64,000 nucleotides of DNA from Yersinia massiliensis. GTDB lineage: Bacteria; Pseudomonadota; Gammaproteobacteria; Enterobacterales; Enterobacteriaceae. The notes below the pieces were generated by a model that was not told the DNA's origin, made no database searches, and worked only from the letters and a program-made list of their open reading frames with translations. This document shows positions 9,089-18,863 of this stretch, piece by piece (within the stretch, counting starts at the first letter, position 1; each line of letters opens with the position of its first letter). Location of the stretch: positions 3,534,001-3,598,000 of the forward strand of contig NZ_CP028487.1 in the NCBI RefSeq assembly GCF_003048255.1, given 5' to 3'. Both the position numbers and the translations under genes were made by a program.

Positions 9089-11794
9089 ATGTTGCAAACC
9101 ACAGTGCTGGCCTTAAACGGGCTTTCCTGTATGAATTGTGCTAAACGCGTCAAAACGGCATTAGAAAGTCGTGAAGATGTTCATCATGCTGAAGTGAACG
9201 TTCACTACGCTAAAGTGACTGGTGAAGCGGAGACTAAAACGCTGATCGAAACTGTTCAGCAAGCCGGTTATGAAGCGCAAGAAGCTCAGGCTCCGGATGT
9301 CGAGCTACAACTTTCAGGGTTGAGTTGCGGACATTGTACCGAGAGTACTCGTAAAGCACTGGAGGCGGTTCCCGGTGTGATTGCCGCTGACGTGACGCTC
9401 GATAGCGCTAAAATATACGGTAAAGTTGACGCACAAACGCTCATTGAGGCGGTGGAACAGGCAGGTTACCACGCAACCCTGCAAGGGGAACAATCCCCAA
9501 AAACTGAGCCGCTGACTCACTCAGCCCAATCTCAGCCGGAATATCAGGCAGCGGCCTCTTCGACCATTCCGGCAACAGATAGCGATAGTGTCCAATTATT
9601 ACTGACAGGGATGAGCTGTGCCAGCTGCGTATCCAAAGTGCAACATGCGTTAGAAGGCGTTGATGGTGTCGAGGTGGCTCGGGTCAATCTGGCTGAACGT
9701 AGTGCTTTAGTCACCGGTCATCCCAGCAATGATGCCTTAATCGCCGCGGTTAAAAATGCCGGTTATGGTGCGGAGATCATCGAGGACGAAACAGAGCGAC
9801 GCGAGCGCCAGCAACAAATGTCGCACGACAGCATGAAGCGCTTCCAGTGGCAAGCCGCACTGGGTCTGCTATTAGGTATCCCATTGATGGGCTGGGGACT
9901 TTTTGGTGGCAGTATGACACTGACACCAGAAACCCAAACACCCTGGTTGATTGTGGGGATCATTACTCTGCTGGTGATGATATTTGCCGGCGGCCACTTT
10001 TATCGGAATGCTTGGGTTAGCCTGAAAAACGGCAGCGCCACCATGGATACCTTAGTGGCGTTAGGGACTGGTGCGGCGTGGGTTTATTCCATCACGGTGA
10101 ATATCTGGCCGGATGTTTTCCCGATGGAAGCTCGTCATCTTTATTACGAAGCCAGCGCCATGATTATCGGGTTGATTAACCTCGGTCATGCGATGGAGCA
10201 ACGGGCCAGACAACGCTCATCCAATGCACTCGAGCGGCTGTTAGACCTTGCGCCGCCGACAGCAAGATTAGTAACGGATGAAGGTGAAAAAGTGATCCCA
10301 CTGGCCGATGTCCAATTGGGAATGACTTTACGTTTGACCACGGGTGACCGTGTGCCGGTTGATGGCGAGATTGTGCAAGGGGAAGTGTGGATGGATGAAG
10401 CCATGCTGACCGGTGAACCTATCCCGCAACAAAAATCAGCCGGTGATGTGGTTCATGCCGGCACGCAAGTACAAGACGGATCAGTGGTATTTCGTGCCAA
10501 TGCCATCGGCAGTCAAACCACCTTGGCGCGCATTATCAAACTGGTTCGCCAAGCACAAAGCAGCAAGCCTGAGATCGGTAAATTGGCGGATAGGATCTCG
10601 GCAGTCTTTGTTCCCACCGTGGTTGCTATTGCCGTGTTCGCGGGGTTGATCTGGTATTTCTTTGGTCCACAACCGCAACTGGTCTACACATTGGTTGTCG
10701 CGACCACGGTGCTGATTATCGCCTGCCCTTGCGCACTGGGTCTCGCAACACCGATGTCGATTATTTCGGGTGTGGGTCGAGCAGCCGAATTTGGCGTTTT
10801 GGTCCGAGACGCTGATGCGTTGCAGCAAGCAAGCAACCTTGATACTTTGGTATTCGACAAAACGGGCACCCTGACCGAAGGGCATCCGCAAGTCGTCGCT
10901 ATTCATACCTTCAATGGCGTGAGCGAACAGCAAGCGCTGACATGGGCTGCGGCGCTGGAAACGGGCTCTAATCACCCATTGGCTCGCGCTATTTTGCAGC
11001 GCGCCGATGGGATGACACTACCAAGCATCAGCCAATTCCGCACTTTGCGTGGCTTGGGTGTCAGTGGCGAGGTTGATGGTATTCCGCTGCTACTGGGGAA
11101 TAATCGTCTGCTGGAAGAGCAACAGATTGATACCCACGAGTTGCAATCGCTGATGCAGCAACAAGCTGAAAGTGGCGCGACACCAGTGATTCTAACCGCT
11201 AGTGGTCAGCCAGCGGCTTTGCTGTCGATTCGCGATCCACTGCGCAGTGACAGTGTCAGTGCGCTACAAAGGCTGCATTCGCTAGGTTACAGTCTGGTGA
11301 TGCTAACCGGTGATAACCCGATAACGGCCAATGCAATCGCGAAAGAAGCGGGTATTGATCAGGTCATTGCTGGCGTATTACCCGATGGAAAAGCCGAGGC
11401 TATCAAACAGCTGCAAGCTGCTGGACATAAAGTGGCGATGATTGGCGATGGCATCAATGATGCGCCAGCACTGGCACAAGCAGATGTTGGGATTGCCATG
11501 GGAGGAGGGAGTGATATTGCCATTGAAACTGCGGCTATCACCCTGATGCGTCATAGCCTGCACGGAGTGGCAGATGCCGTTGAGCTTTCCAAAGCAACAT
11601 TGCGGAATATGAAACAAAACCTACTGGGTGCATTTTTCTACAACGCACTGGGTATTCCGATTGCTGCGGGTATTTTATTCCCGTTCACCGGTACATTACT
11701 CAGCCCTGTAGTCGCCGGCGCGGCGATGGCATTATCGTCTATCACTGTTGTCAGCAATGCTAACCGTTTATTACGTTACAAGCCCAAACAGTAA
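9089..11794 (+). CDS. copA: Cu(I)-exporting P1B-type ATPase CopA
   Basis: Exports cytoplasmic Cu(I) to the periplasm. Three N-terminal heavy-metal-binding domains have the motifs C14-M-N-C17, C80-G-H-C83 and C177-A-S-C180. They are followed by the membrane CPC motif ([12 protein letters not shown]), the phosphorylation site DKTGTLTEG and the hinge [11 protein letters not shown]. coli CopA has two such metal domains and 834 residues; this has three and 901. The start is the ATG at 9089, preceded by AAGGAG six bases upstream. The leader from the CueR promoter is about 160 nt. Confidence 0.96.
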   Translation: MLQTTVLALNGLSCMNCAKRVKTALESREDVHHAEVNVHYAKVTGEAETKTLIETVQQAGYEAQEAQAPDVELQLSGLSCGHCTESTRKALEAVPGVIAADVTLDSAKIYGKVDAQTLIEAVEQAGYHATLQGEQSPKTEPLTHSAQSQPEYQAAASSTIPATDSDSVQLLLTGMSCASCVSKVQHALEGVDGVEVARVNLAERSALVTGHPSNDALIAAVKNAGYGAEIIEDETERRERQQQMSHDSMKRFQWQAALGLLLGIPLMGWGLFGGSMTLTPETQTPWLIVGIITLLVMIFAGGHFYRNAWVSLKNGSATMDTLVALGTGAAWVYSITVNIWPDVFPMEARHLYYEASAMIIGLINLGHAMEQRARQRSSNALERLLDLAPPTARLVTDEGEKVIPLADVQLGMTLRLTTGDRVPVDGEIVQGEVWMDEAMLTGEPIPQQKSAGDVVHAGTQVQDGSVVFRANAIGSQTTLARIIKLVRQAQSSKPEIGKLADRISAVFVPTVVAIAVFAGLIWYFFGPQPQLVYTLVVATTVLIIACPCALGLATPMSIISGVGRAAEFGVLVRDADALQQASNLDTLVFDKTGTLTEGHPQVVAIHTFNGVSEQQALTWAAALETGSNHPLARAILQRADGMTLPSISQFRTLRGLGVSGEVDGIPLLLGNNRLLEEQQIDTHELQSLMQQQAESGATPVILTASGQPAALLSIRDPLRSDSVSALQRLHSLGYSLVMLTGDNPITANAIAKEAGIDQVIAGVLPDGKAEAIKQLQAAGHKVAMIGDGINDAPALAQADVGIAMGGGSDIAIETAAITLMRHSLHGVADAVELSKATLRNMKQNLLGAFFYNALGIPIAAGILFPFTGTLLSPVVAGAAMALSSITVVSNANRLLRYKPKQ

Positions 11795-11811
11795 TCTTTT
11801 TCGATAACCTG

Positions 11812-11845
11812 ATGGCGCACAATACAGTTTTGTGCGCCATTTAAC
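11812..11845 (+). terminator. Terminator after copA
   Basis: ATGGCGCACAA (11812-11822) pairs with TTGTGCGCCAT (11830-11840) and is followed by a short T run. It lies 17 bp past the copA stop. Confidence 0.8.
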
Positions 11846-11904
11846 GTTATTCATTTCAAGTCAGAAGGGTATAGCATAGGAGGAAATGCGAAAAAAGGAA
11901 TGAT

Positions 11905-12723
11905 ATGGGCCAGTTATTACGCCGTATTGCGGCATTTCTAGGAATGGCTGCACCGGCAACTTACCGCTATCCTGCGCTGGATATCACGTTACCCGGCGAG
12001 CGCCACTTTCATATGGTCGGCAGCATCCATATGGGAACAGATGGCATGTTTCCCCTTCCCCACGATTTGCTCAATAAATTAAATCAGGCTGATGCACTCA
12101 TTGTTGAAGCTGATATCACCGAAGCCGCCCCCTCTTTTGGTCAGGATACTCTTGTTGAGCCATTGGTTGACCGATTACCCGAGGAGCACTATCTGCAATT
12201 ATTACAGCGTTGCGAAGAGATGGGTAATGACCCGCTTACCATGGCCTTTCTGCCCGCATGGCAAGTTGCCTTGATGCTTCAAGCTCGTCAGGCACAACGA
12301 TTGGGATTGCGGGGAGAATATGGTATCGATTATCAATTATTGAAAGCGGCAGCAGCGCAAGAGAAAAAAGTCATTGAATTAGAAGGGACACAAATGCAAC
12401 TCGATTTACTCGAGGCATTACCTGACAACGGCATGTCTTTACTGCTTGATACCCTGACCCATTGGCACACTAATGCCCGTTTATTACAAACCATGATGGG
12501 CTGGTGGTTGGAGCATCATCCGGCTACAGACTTAACCACGCTGGCCCCGACTTTTAGCCAGCATCTCTATGATGTGTTGATGATTCAACGAAACAAACGC
12601 TGGCAACAGCTGCTTGAACAGTTACCGTCTGGGCGCTATGTGGTTGCCGTCGGCGCATTACATTTATATGGCGAGGGGAACCTGCCTGAATTATTAAAAC
12701 CGACCATCACTAATCAAAAGTGA
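11905..12723 (+). CDS. ybaP: TraB/GumN-family protein YbaP
   Basis: Conserved protein of 272 residues (264 in E. coli). It has the two GxxH-type motifs of the TraB/Tiki fold: VGSIHMG near residue 39 and VGALHLYGEGNLPELL near the C-terminus. Tiki proteins in this fold are metalloproteases, but activity of bacterial YbaP is unproven. It lies between copA and ybaK, with the ChiX sRNA gene immediately downstream on the other strand. Confidence 0.88.
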   Translation: MGQLLRRIAAFLGMAAPATYRYPALDITLPGERHFHMVGSIHMGTDGMFPLPHDLLNKLNQADALIVEADITEAAPSFGQDTLVEPLVDRLPEEHYLQLLQRCEEMGNDPLTMAFLPAWQVALMLQARQAQRLGLRGEYGIDYQLLKAAAAQEKKVIELEGTQMQLDLLEALPDNGMSLLLDTLTHWHTNARLLQTMMGWWLEHHPATDLTTLAPTFSQHLYDVLMIQRNKRWQQLLEQLPSGRYVVAVGALHLYGEGNLPELLKPTITNQK

Positions 12724-12726
12724 CCG

Positions 12727-12817
12727 AAAAAAATGGCCGATATCGCTATCGGCCAGTCAAAGAGGAATTTTCGTTATTTTAGTTATTAAGCGCTCACATA
12801 CCTTGCGGATATGATGA
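12727..12817 (-). ncRNA. chiX: ChiX (MicM/SroB) small RNA
   Basis: The minus strand between ybaP and ybaK, the position of chiX in E. coli, ends in a terminator stem TGGCCGATA/TATCGGCCA (12734-12755) followed by seven T. It is preceded by the conserved target-pairing segment ATTCCTCTTTGAC. ChiX uses this segment with Hfq to silence the chitoporin and chitobiose transcripts. A -10-like TATACT lies at 12824-12829, so the 5' end is placed near 12817. The 5' half differs from E. coli and the exact start is an estimate. Confidence 0.85.
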
Positions 12818-12990
12818 GCAGCAAGTATAGGGTAGCAACCTGATGATTAGATTAGCAACTGACATTCGCGATAACTTGCTGACCTCACGACCATCACGCT
12901 GATTTCCTTCGGTTAATTTGATACGCATCCCATCGTTGCGTGTAGCATAATTTAGCTGAATTAATCTTCATTTTTAATCGGACCTTTACT

Positions 12991-13470
12991 ATGACACCTG
13001 CTGTTGTTTTGCTGGAAAAACAAAAAGTTCCTTTCACGCTGCACCCCTATCATCACGACGCAGCTGAAACCAATTTTGGTGATGAAGCCGTTAAGAAATT
13101 GGGCTTAAATGCGGAGCAGGTCTATAAGACATTGCTGGTCGCGTTAAATGGTGACGCCAAAAACTTGGCTGTCGCTGTTACCCCAGTGGCAACTCAGCTT
13201 GACCTCAAGAAAGTGGCGCGAGCACTAGGAGCGAAAAAGGCGGATATGGCTGACCCGCAATTAGCACAACGAACCACCGGTTATTTAGTCGGCGGTATCA
13301 GTCCATTAGGGCAGAAAAAACGCTTACCTACGGTGATTGATACTCAAGCTCAAGAATATGACACTATTTTTGTTTCGGGTGGCAAACGGGGATTAGACAT
13401 TGAATTAACGGCTGTGGATTTATGTCGCTTATTACAAGGTGTTTTTGCTGATATCGCCAAACGGGATTGA
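12991..13470 (+). CDS. ybaK: Cys-tRNA(Pro)/Cys-tRNA(Cys) deacylase YbaK
   Basis: Trans-editing protein that hydrolyses Cys mischarged on tRNA(Pro), acting with ProRS. The 159-residue YbaK/ProX fold includes K46 in QVYKTLLV, the conserved lysine of the E. coli enzyme, and the [17 protein letters not shown] stretch. It stands alone, convergent with ushA, and the two share a hairpin at 13534-13563. Confidence 0.95.
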   Translation: MTPAVVLLEKQKVPFTLHPYHHDAAETNFGDEAVKKLGLNAEQVYKTLLVALNGDAKNLAVAVTPVATQLDLKKVARALGAKKADMADPQLAQRTTGYLVGGISPLGQKKRLPTVIDTQAQEYDTIFVSGGKRGLDIELTAVDLCRLLQGVFADIAKRD

Positions 13471-13533
13471 TTTATTGATAGCCTCGCCGCGCCAAATTGC
13501 ACCGATGACACGACATGGCAGAACTTCATTGTC

Positions 13534-13563
13534 AGAAGCCCCCACCCATTGATGGAGGCTTCT
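13534..13563. terminator. Hairpin between ybaK and ushA
   Basis: AGAAGCC (13534-13540) pairs with GGCTTCT (13557-13563) between the convergent genes. The T tracts are poor, so termination is probable rather than clear. Confidence 0.5.
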
Positions 13564-13572
13564 AGATGAGAC

Positions 13573-15225
13573 TTACTTATACACAATCTCGCCTTTCGGT
13601 TGATATTGGCTGGCATCTAGCGGTGAGTGCTTTTCAATGTATTGCTTGAGCACTTCAGCATCGATAAAACCAGTGTTGACATAGCCTGGTAGCGTATCAA
13701 TTTTCGGATAGCCATCACCGCCTAACGCATTGAAATTCAATGTTGCCAAACGATAGGTTTTATTCGGCTCTAATGGTTTTCCCTGTATTTTCACCCCACT
13801 GACACCGTGACCATCAGCAACCAAACTCACATTAGCAAATTGCGCATAAGCCCCTGAATCTACTTTTTTATTGGCCACAACCGCTAAGTATTTTTCAACC
13901 TCACTGCCTTTCATATCGGCATAGACCAATGTGTTCCCAAATGGCTGCACCTTGAGCACATCTTTATAGGTAATGTCCCCTGATTCGATAGAGTCACGAA
14001 CACCACCACCACTCATTACGGCGAAGTCAGCGCCTGCTCGTTCCATTTGCGCAGCTAAAAGTACTCGCGCCAGATTGGTCTGCTCGAAGCGAACTTTACT
14101 GCGATCACCTTCAAGTTTGCCTTTCACACTGCCCACTTTAACATCCAACTGCGCCTTGCCCTGCTCCTCAAATGGGGTCAGCAATTTGAGCATTGATGGG
14201 TCTTGGGCAATCTCTTGTGTATACAAAACACGTTCGCTCGTGCCATCAGCCTTTTCAACTTTCTTCTTTAAGTTGATTGGGATTAACTGATAGCTGACCA
14301 ATTTCAATTCGCCATTGCGGAAAGTAAAATCAGCGCGACCGACATATTTACCCCACTCATGGGCCTGTACAATCCAAGTCCCATTCTGACGATCTGGTGC
14401 ACAAGGCGTACCGGGAACATAGTCAGCCTGCTTGTGGTTCTCGCTAGCCATGCACACAGGGTCTTGTGAGTGACCACCCACAATCATATCCAAATAGCCA
14501 GCCGGTAAGCTGCGAGCCATCTCGACATCACCCGGCGCGTTAGAACCATGCTTTCCATCGTCATAATGCCCCATATGAGTTGCCGCAATAATAATGTCAG
14601 GCTTCTCAGCCTTTCTCAGTTGCTCAACAACTTGCTTTGCTTCAACTGCGGGGACACGAAATTCAATGTCAGTGAAATACTCGGGATTACCGATCTTGGC
14701 GGTATCATCCGTGGTCAAGCCAATCACTGCAATTTTGACGCCTTGCTTATCGAACAGAGCATATGGCTTAAACAAGCGCTGTTGAGTGCTTTTCTGATAG
14801 ATATTGGCAGAGAGTAACGGGAAGGTGGCCCACTTTTCTTGCTGACGTAACACACTCAGCGGATTATCAAATTCATGGTTGCCGATAGCCATTGCATCAT
14901 AGCCGACTAAATTCATACCGCGGAAATCAGGTTCTGCATCTTGTAAATCGGATTCTGGTACGCCGGTATTAATATCACCACCAGAGAGTAATAGCAGGCT
15001 TCCCCCCTGCGCTGCCACTTGTTGACGAACACTATCGACCAGTGTTTTTTGTGCCGCCAAACCATACTCACCATGATCGTTTTGCCAGAAGTGCCCATGA
15101 TGGTCATTGGTATGCAGTATGGTGATCTCGTAAGTTTTATCTTTTTCCCAGGCTGCAGCCCATCCAGGTGCAAACACCAGCGACACAGCCAAAGCACCGG
15201 CTGTGGAAGATAATGAAAAACGCAT
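13573..15225 (-). CDS. ushA: Periplasmic UDP-sugar hydrolase / 5'-nucleotidase
   Basis: Periplasmic bifunctional enzyme that degrades UDP-sugars and 5'-nucleotides for salvage. The start at 15225 gives 550 residues, the E. coli length, a signal peptide ending near AAA-WEKDK, and a GGAGAG ribosome site. Metal-site residues D41 and H43 sit in HTNDHHGHF, followed by GNHEFD and GGHSQD of the metallophosphatase domain. The C-terminal substrate domain ends in NFNALGGDGYPK. An upstream in-frame codon at 15309 would spoil the signal peptide. Confidence 0.95.
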   Translation of the reverse strand: MRFSLSSTAGALAVSLVFAPGWAAAWEKDKTYEITILHTNDHHGHFWQNDHGEYGLAAQKTLVDSVRQQVAAQGGSLLLLSGGDINTGVPESDLQDAEPDFRGMNLVGYDAMAIGNHEFDNPLSVLRQQEKWATFPLLSANIYQKSTQQRLFKPYALFDKQGVKIAVIGLTTDDTAKIGNPEYFTDIEFRVPAVEAKQVVEQLRKAEKPDIIIAATHMGHYDDGKHGSNAPGDVEMARSLPAGYLDMIVGGHSQDPVCMASENHKQADYVPGTPCAPDRQNGTWIVQAHEWGKYVGRADFTFRNGELKLVSYQLIPINLKKKVEKADGTSERVLYTQEIAQDPSMLKLLTPFEEQGKAQLDVKVGSVKGKLEGDRSKVRFEQTNLARVLLAAQMERAGADFAVMSGGGVRDSIESGDITYKDVLKVQPFGNTLVYADMKGSEVEKYLAVVANKKVDSGAYAQFANVSLVADGHGVSGVKIQGKPLEPNKTYRLATLNFNALGGDGYPKIDTLPGYVNTGFIDAEVLKQYIEKHSPLDASQYQPKGEIVYK

Positions 15226-15491
15226 CGCAACTCTCCAGATTGTCGTTAATACCTGCTCAATAAGTGCCAACTCAATGAGTAAAATTGGTGTATTGCATAG
15301 CAATAGCATGAAAAATCAAGGTAATACCGTGATCAGTCTCATATTGATGTGCCGTAGCGCATAGATACATTTCAGAACTCTGGAATATATATCAAATTGT
15401 GTCTGATGTAGTAAAAATCCTTAGATCTGCATAGTATGTATTCATTACCAACATACTATTAACAGTGAAAATTATTAGGCGAATACTCACT

Positions 15492-16706
15492 ATGACCGAT
15501 CGTTCTGATACCGCACCTCCTCCACTCGTGAATACATCAGTAAAACGTACCTCCTTCTCTATTTTGGGGGCGATCAGCGTATCTCACTTGCTCAACGATA
15601 TGATCCAATCGTTGATTCTGGCGATTTATCCCCTATTGCAAGCCGAATTTTCACTGAGTTTTGCCCAGATTGGGTTGATCACTCTGACCTACCAGCTCAC
15701 AGCGTCGATGCTCCAACCGCTGATTGGCTTATATACCGACAAACATCCGCAACCCTACTCCCTGCCAATTGGCATGGGGTTTACGCTGTCGGGAATTTTG
15801 CTATTGGCTGTCGCGACAACATTCCCCGTGGTGTTACTGGCTGCTGCGTTGGTAGGAACCGGTTCATCGGTATTCCACCCAGAATCATCGCGAGTCGCTC
15901 GCATGGCGTCCGGTGGCCGTCATGGCATGGCTCAATCTGTTTTTCAAGTCGGGGGCAACTTCGGTAGCGCACTGGGCCCTTTGCTTGCCGCAATCCTTAT
16001 TGCACCTTATGGCAAAGGTAATGTCGGCTGGTTTTCACTCGCGGCATTGCTCGCGATTGTCGTATTGTTGCAGGTCAGTAAATGGTATCAACAGCAGCAA
16101 CGAATCACACATGGGAAGACCGTAAACGTCTCATCGGCAAAAATGCTGCCTAAAAAGACAGTTATTAAGACGTTAATTGTCTTGATGGTGCTGATATTCT
16201 CTAAATACTTCTATTTGACTAGCATCAGTAGCTATTACACCTTTTATTTGATGCATAAGTTTGGTGTTTCGGTACAAAACGCGCAAATACACTTATTTGT
16301 ATTCTTATTTGCAGTTGCGGCTGGGACCATTATTGGCGGCCCTCTAGGGGATCGCATAGGACGGAAATACGTTATTTTGGGGTCTATCTTAGGTGTTGCA
16401 CCCTTTACCCTCATTTTGCCCCATGCTTCTTTGTATTGGATGGGGATTTTAACCGTGATCATCGGTGTCATCCTCGCATCGGCCTTCTCTGCGATACTGG
16501 TCTATGCGCAGGAGCTTATTCCGGGGAAAGTCGGCATGGTATCCGGCCTATTCTTCGGTTTTGCTTTCGGTATGGGCGGTTTAGGTGCGGCTGTACTAGG
16601 GTATGTTGCTGATTTAACCAGTATTGAACTGGTCTATCAAATATGTGCATTCTTACCATTACTGGGGATATTCACTGCCTTATTGCCCAATATAGAAGAT
16701 AAGTAA
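15492..16706 (+). CDS. fsr: MFS efflux protein, fosmidomycin resistance family
   Basis: Twelve-helix major-facilitator exporter; in E. coli Fsr confers fosmidomycin resistance. The 404-residue protein has the conserved opening SILGAISVSHLLNDMIQSL, the segment SSVFHPESSRVARMASGGRHG and the second-half motif GDRIGRKYVILGS. I use the ATG at 15492, since the family starts with a short Thr/Pro-rich cytoplasmic lead. The start at 15465 is less likely. Confidence 0.93.
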   Translation: MTDRSDTAPPPLVNTSVKRTSFSILGAISVSHLLNDMIQSLILAIYPLLQAEFSLSFAQIGLITLTYQLTASMLQPLIGLYTDKHPQPYSLPIGMGFTLSGILLLAVATTFPVVLLAAALVGTGSSVFHPESSRVARMASGGRHGMAQSVFQVGGNFGSALGPLLAAILIAPYGKGNVGWFSLAALLAIVVLLQVSKWYQQQQRITHGKTVNVSSAKMLPKKTVIKTLIVLMVLIFSKYFYLTSISSYYTFYLMHKFGVSVQNAQIHLFVFLFAVAAGTIIGGPLGDRIGRKYVILGSILGVAPFTLILPHASLYWMGILTVIIGVILASAFSAILVYAQELIPGKVGMVSGLFFGFAFGMGGLGAAVLGYVADLTSIELVYQICAFLPLLGIFTALLPNIEDK

Positions 16707-17065
16707 TAGTAAAAATCTTATAATCCCGACTGAGACATGTGTTTCAGTCGGGGGGTTTCCCTGTGTAATCGTGACAAAAAGAGCAAATCCCTCACAAACA
16801 ACCGCTTCAAACAAATTCCATGCCAAAGCAGACTTTTATCGATAAAAAATGAATTTTTATCGCGCATTGATCGCATAAATGCAATAAACTAATGTTATTG
16901 CTATGAAATGCGTACTTCTCTGTCTACATCAAGATATTTCCCAATGCAGGAAGTCAACAAGCGAAAAGTCCCGAAGCGCTTTCTCTGCAAAGTGATTCGA
17001 GTTATTGAATACAGCCAACACGTCTGCAATAAGTAAGATGGCGGGTATAACTAGAAGGAGTCTGG
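16707..17065. other. Intergenic region fsr-ybaL
   Basis: This 359-bp gap holds a terminator-like stem just after fsr: CCCGACTGA at 16725-16733 pairs with TCAGTCGGG at 16744-16752, then GGGTTT. The rest is AT-rich and must contain the ybaL promoter. I see no reading frame or RNA I can support. An AGAAGGAG site immediately precedes ybaL. Confidence 0.6.
16725..16758 (+). terminator. Terminator after fsr
   Basis: A nine-base stem (16725-16733 with 16744-16752) is followed by a short T run, 18 bp past the fsr stop. Confidence 0.7.
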
Positions 17066-18757
17066 ATGCACCATTCAACACCCTTAATCACCACGATCGT
17101 CGGAGGCCTTGTTCTCGCCTTCCTCTTGGGCACACTGGCTCACCGCCTGCGTATCTCTCCTTTAGTTGGATACCTTGCCGCAGGGGTGCTTGCCGGGCCA
17201 TTCACGCCAGGTTTTGTTGCAGATACATCATTAGCACCCGAACTGGCTGAAATTGGTGTTATTTTGTTGATGTTTGGTGTCGGACTTCACTTTTCGCTTA
17301 AAGATCTCCTCGCAGTAAAATCAATCGCCATCCCCGGCGCTGTGGCTCAAATTGCCGTTGCGACCCTGTTAGGTATGGGACTATCTCATGTATTAGGCTG
17401 GGATTTGATGGCAGGATTTGTTTTTGGTCTTTGTCTATCAACAGCCAGTACCGTGGTATTGCTGCGTGCGCTTGAGGAGCGGCAATTGATTGATAGCCAG
17501 CGAGGGCAGATTGCGATTGGCTGGTTGATTGTTGAAGATTTGGCAATGGTACTGACACTCGTGCTATTACCTGCTTTCGCGGGTGTCATGGGCAATGAAA
17601 CCACTAGTTTGGGCAACTTATTCACCGAGCTCGCCATCACCATTGGTAAAGTCATCGCGTTTATTACGTTGATGATTGTTGTCGGCCGCCGGCTTGTACC
17701 ATGGATACTGGCTAAAACCGCCAGTACCGGCTCACGGGAACTGTTTACACTGGCGGTGTTAGTTTTAGCGCTAGGTATCGCCTACGGCGCCGTCGGGCTA
17801 TTTGATGTCTCCTTTGCCCTAGGTGCCTTCTTCGCTGGCATGGTACTGAATGAATCAGAGCTTAGCCACCGCGCAGCACAAGACACCTTACCGCTACGTG
17901 ATGCATTTGCCGTCTTGTTCTTCGTGTCAGTCGGTATGTTGTTCGATCCGATGATTTTGATCCGTGAACCACTCGCTGTATTGGCGTCGTTGGCTATCAT
18001 CATCTTCGGTAAGTCAGCGATAGCTTTCGCCTTAGTGCGGATGTTTGGGCACTCTAAACGTACTGCACTCACCATTTCCGTTAGCTTGGCACAAATCGGC
18101 GAGTTTGCTTTTATTCTGGCAGGTCTGGGGATTTCACTCGGCTTGATGTCTGAACACGGCCGTAATCTTGTGCTAGCAGGCGCGATTCTCTCCATTATGC
18201 TCAACCCACTATTGTTCACACTATTGGATAGATATTTAGCCAAGAGCGAAACGATGGAGGATCTTATTCTGGAAGAAGCCGTTGAGGAAGAAAAGCAGAT
18301 CCCTGTTGATCTGTGCAACCACGCGTTATTAGTGGGTTATGGTCGCGTAGGGAGCTTATTAGGAGCGAAACTGCATGCTGAAGGCATCCCGTTAGTCGTT
18401 ATTGAGAACTCTCGCCCAAGAGTGGAAGCGCTGCGTGAGCAAGGCATCAATGCCGTCTTAGGCAATGCTGCGAGCAGCGATATTATGTCGTTGGCGCGAT
18501 TAGACTGTGCACGCTGGTTATTGCTGACTATCCCAAATGGTTATGAAGCAGGTGAAATTGTTGCATCGGCCAGAATTAAGCGACCCGATCTGGAGATAAT
18601 TGCTCGCGCTCATTATGACGATGAAGTGGTTTATATCTCAGATCGCGGTGCAAACCAAGTCATTATGGGCGAACGTGAAATTGCCAATAGTATGTTGAAC
18701 TTGCTTAAAATAGAGACACTCACGGAAGAAGATAAGCGCCCTGTCTGCCCAATCTAA
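17066..18757 (+). CDS. ybaL: Kef-type cation/proton antiporter YbaL
   Basis: Inner-membrane monovalent cation:proton antiporter-2 family protein of 563 residues. The first 390 residues form about twelve helices with the Kef segment PLVGYLAAGVLAGPFTPGF. They are followed by an RCK/TrkA-N domain starting HALLVGYGRVGSLLGAKL, a nucleotide-binding Rossmann fold that gates such exchangers. It follows fsr and converges on gsk, as in E. coli. Its physiological ion is not known from sequence. Confidence 0.93.
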   Translation: MHHSTPLITTIVGGLVLAFLLGTLAHRLRISPLVGYLAAGVLAGPFTPGFVADTSLAPELAEIGVILLMFGVGLHFSLKDLLAVKSIAIPGAVAQIAVATLLGMGLSHVLGWDLMAGFVFGLCLSTASTVVLLRALEERQLIDSQRGQIAIGWLIVEDLAMVLTLVLLPAFAGVMGNETTSLGNLFTELAITIGKVIAFITLMIVVGRRLVPWILAKTASTGSRELFTLAVLVLALGIAYGAVGLFDVSFALGAFFAGMVLNESELSHRAAQDTLPLRDAFAVLFFVSVGMLFDPMILIREPLAVLASLAIIIFGKSAIAFALVRMFGHSKRTALTISVSLAQIGEFAFILAGLGISLGLMSEHGRNLVLAGAILSIMLNPLLFTLLDRYLAKSETMEDLILEEAVEEEKQIPVDLCNHALLVGYGRVGSLLGAKLHAEGIPLVVIENSRPRVEALREQGINAVLGNAASSDIMSLARLDCARWLLLTIPNGYEAGEIVASARIKRPDLEIIARAHYDDEVVYISDRGANQVIMGEREIANSMLNLLKIETLTEEDKRPVCPI

Positions 18758-18805
18758 ACCGCATTTCTTTTATATCCAGAGACACTATTTCGGGTGATAT
18801 AAGCA

Positions 18806-18840
18806 AGCAGGGCCAGCAATCTATGCCGGCCCTGCTTTCT
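18806..18840. terminator. Bidirectional terminator between ybaL and gsk
   Basis: AGCAGGGCC (18806-18814) pairs exactly with GGCCCTGCT (18828-18836) between the convergent genes. Confidence 0.75.
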
Positions 18841-18863
18841 ACTTAAATACTTATCGCTAAAGA

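Noticed and set aside
10481..10975. 164-codon minus-strand frame inside copA
   Set aside because: It is the antisense shadow of the CopA phosphorylation region. CopA is fully accounted for by conserved motifs.
17782..18318. 178-codon minus-strand frame inside ybaL
   Set aside because: Antisense shadow of the Kef membrane domain. Ser/Lys-rich composition and no motif.
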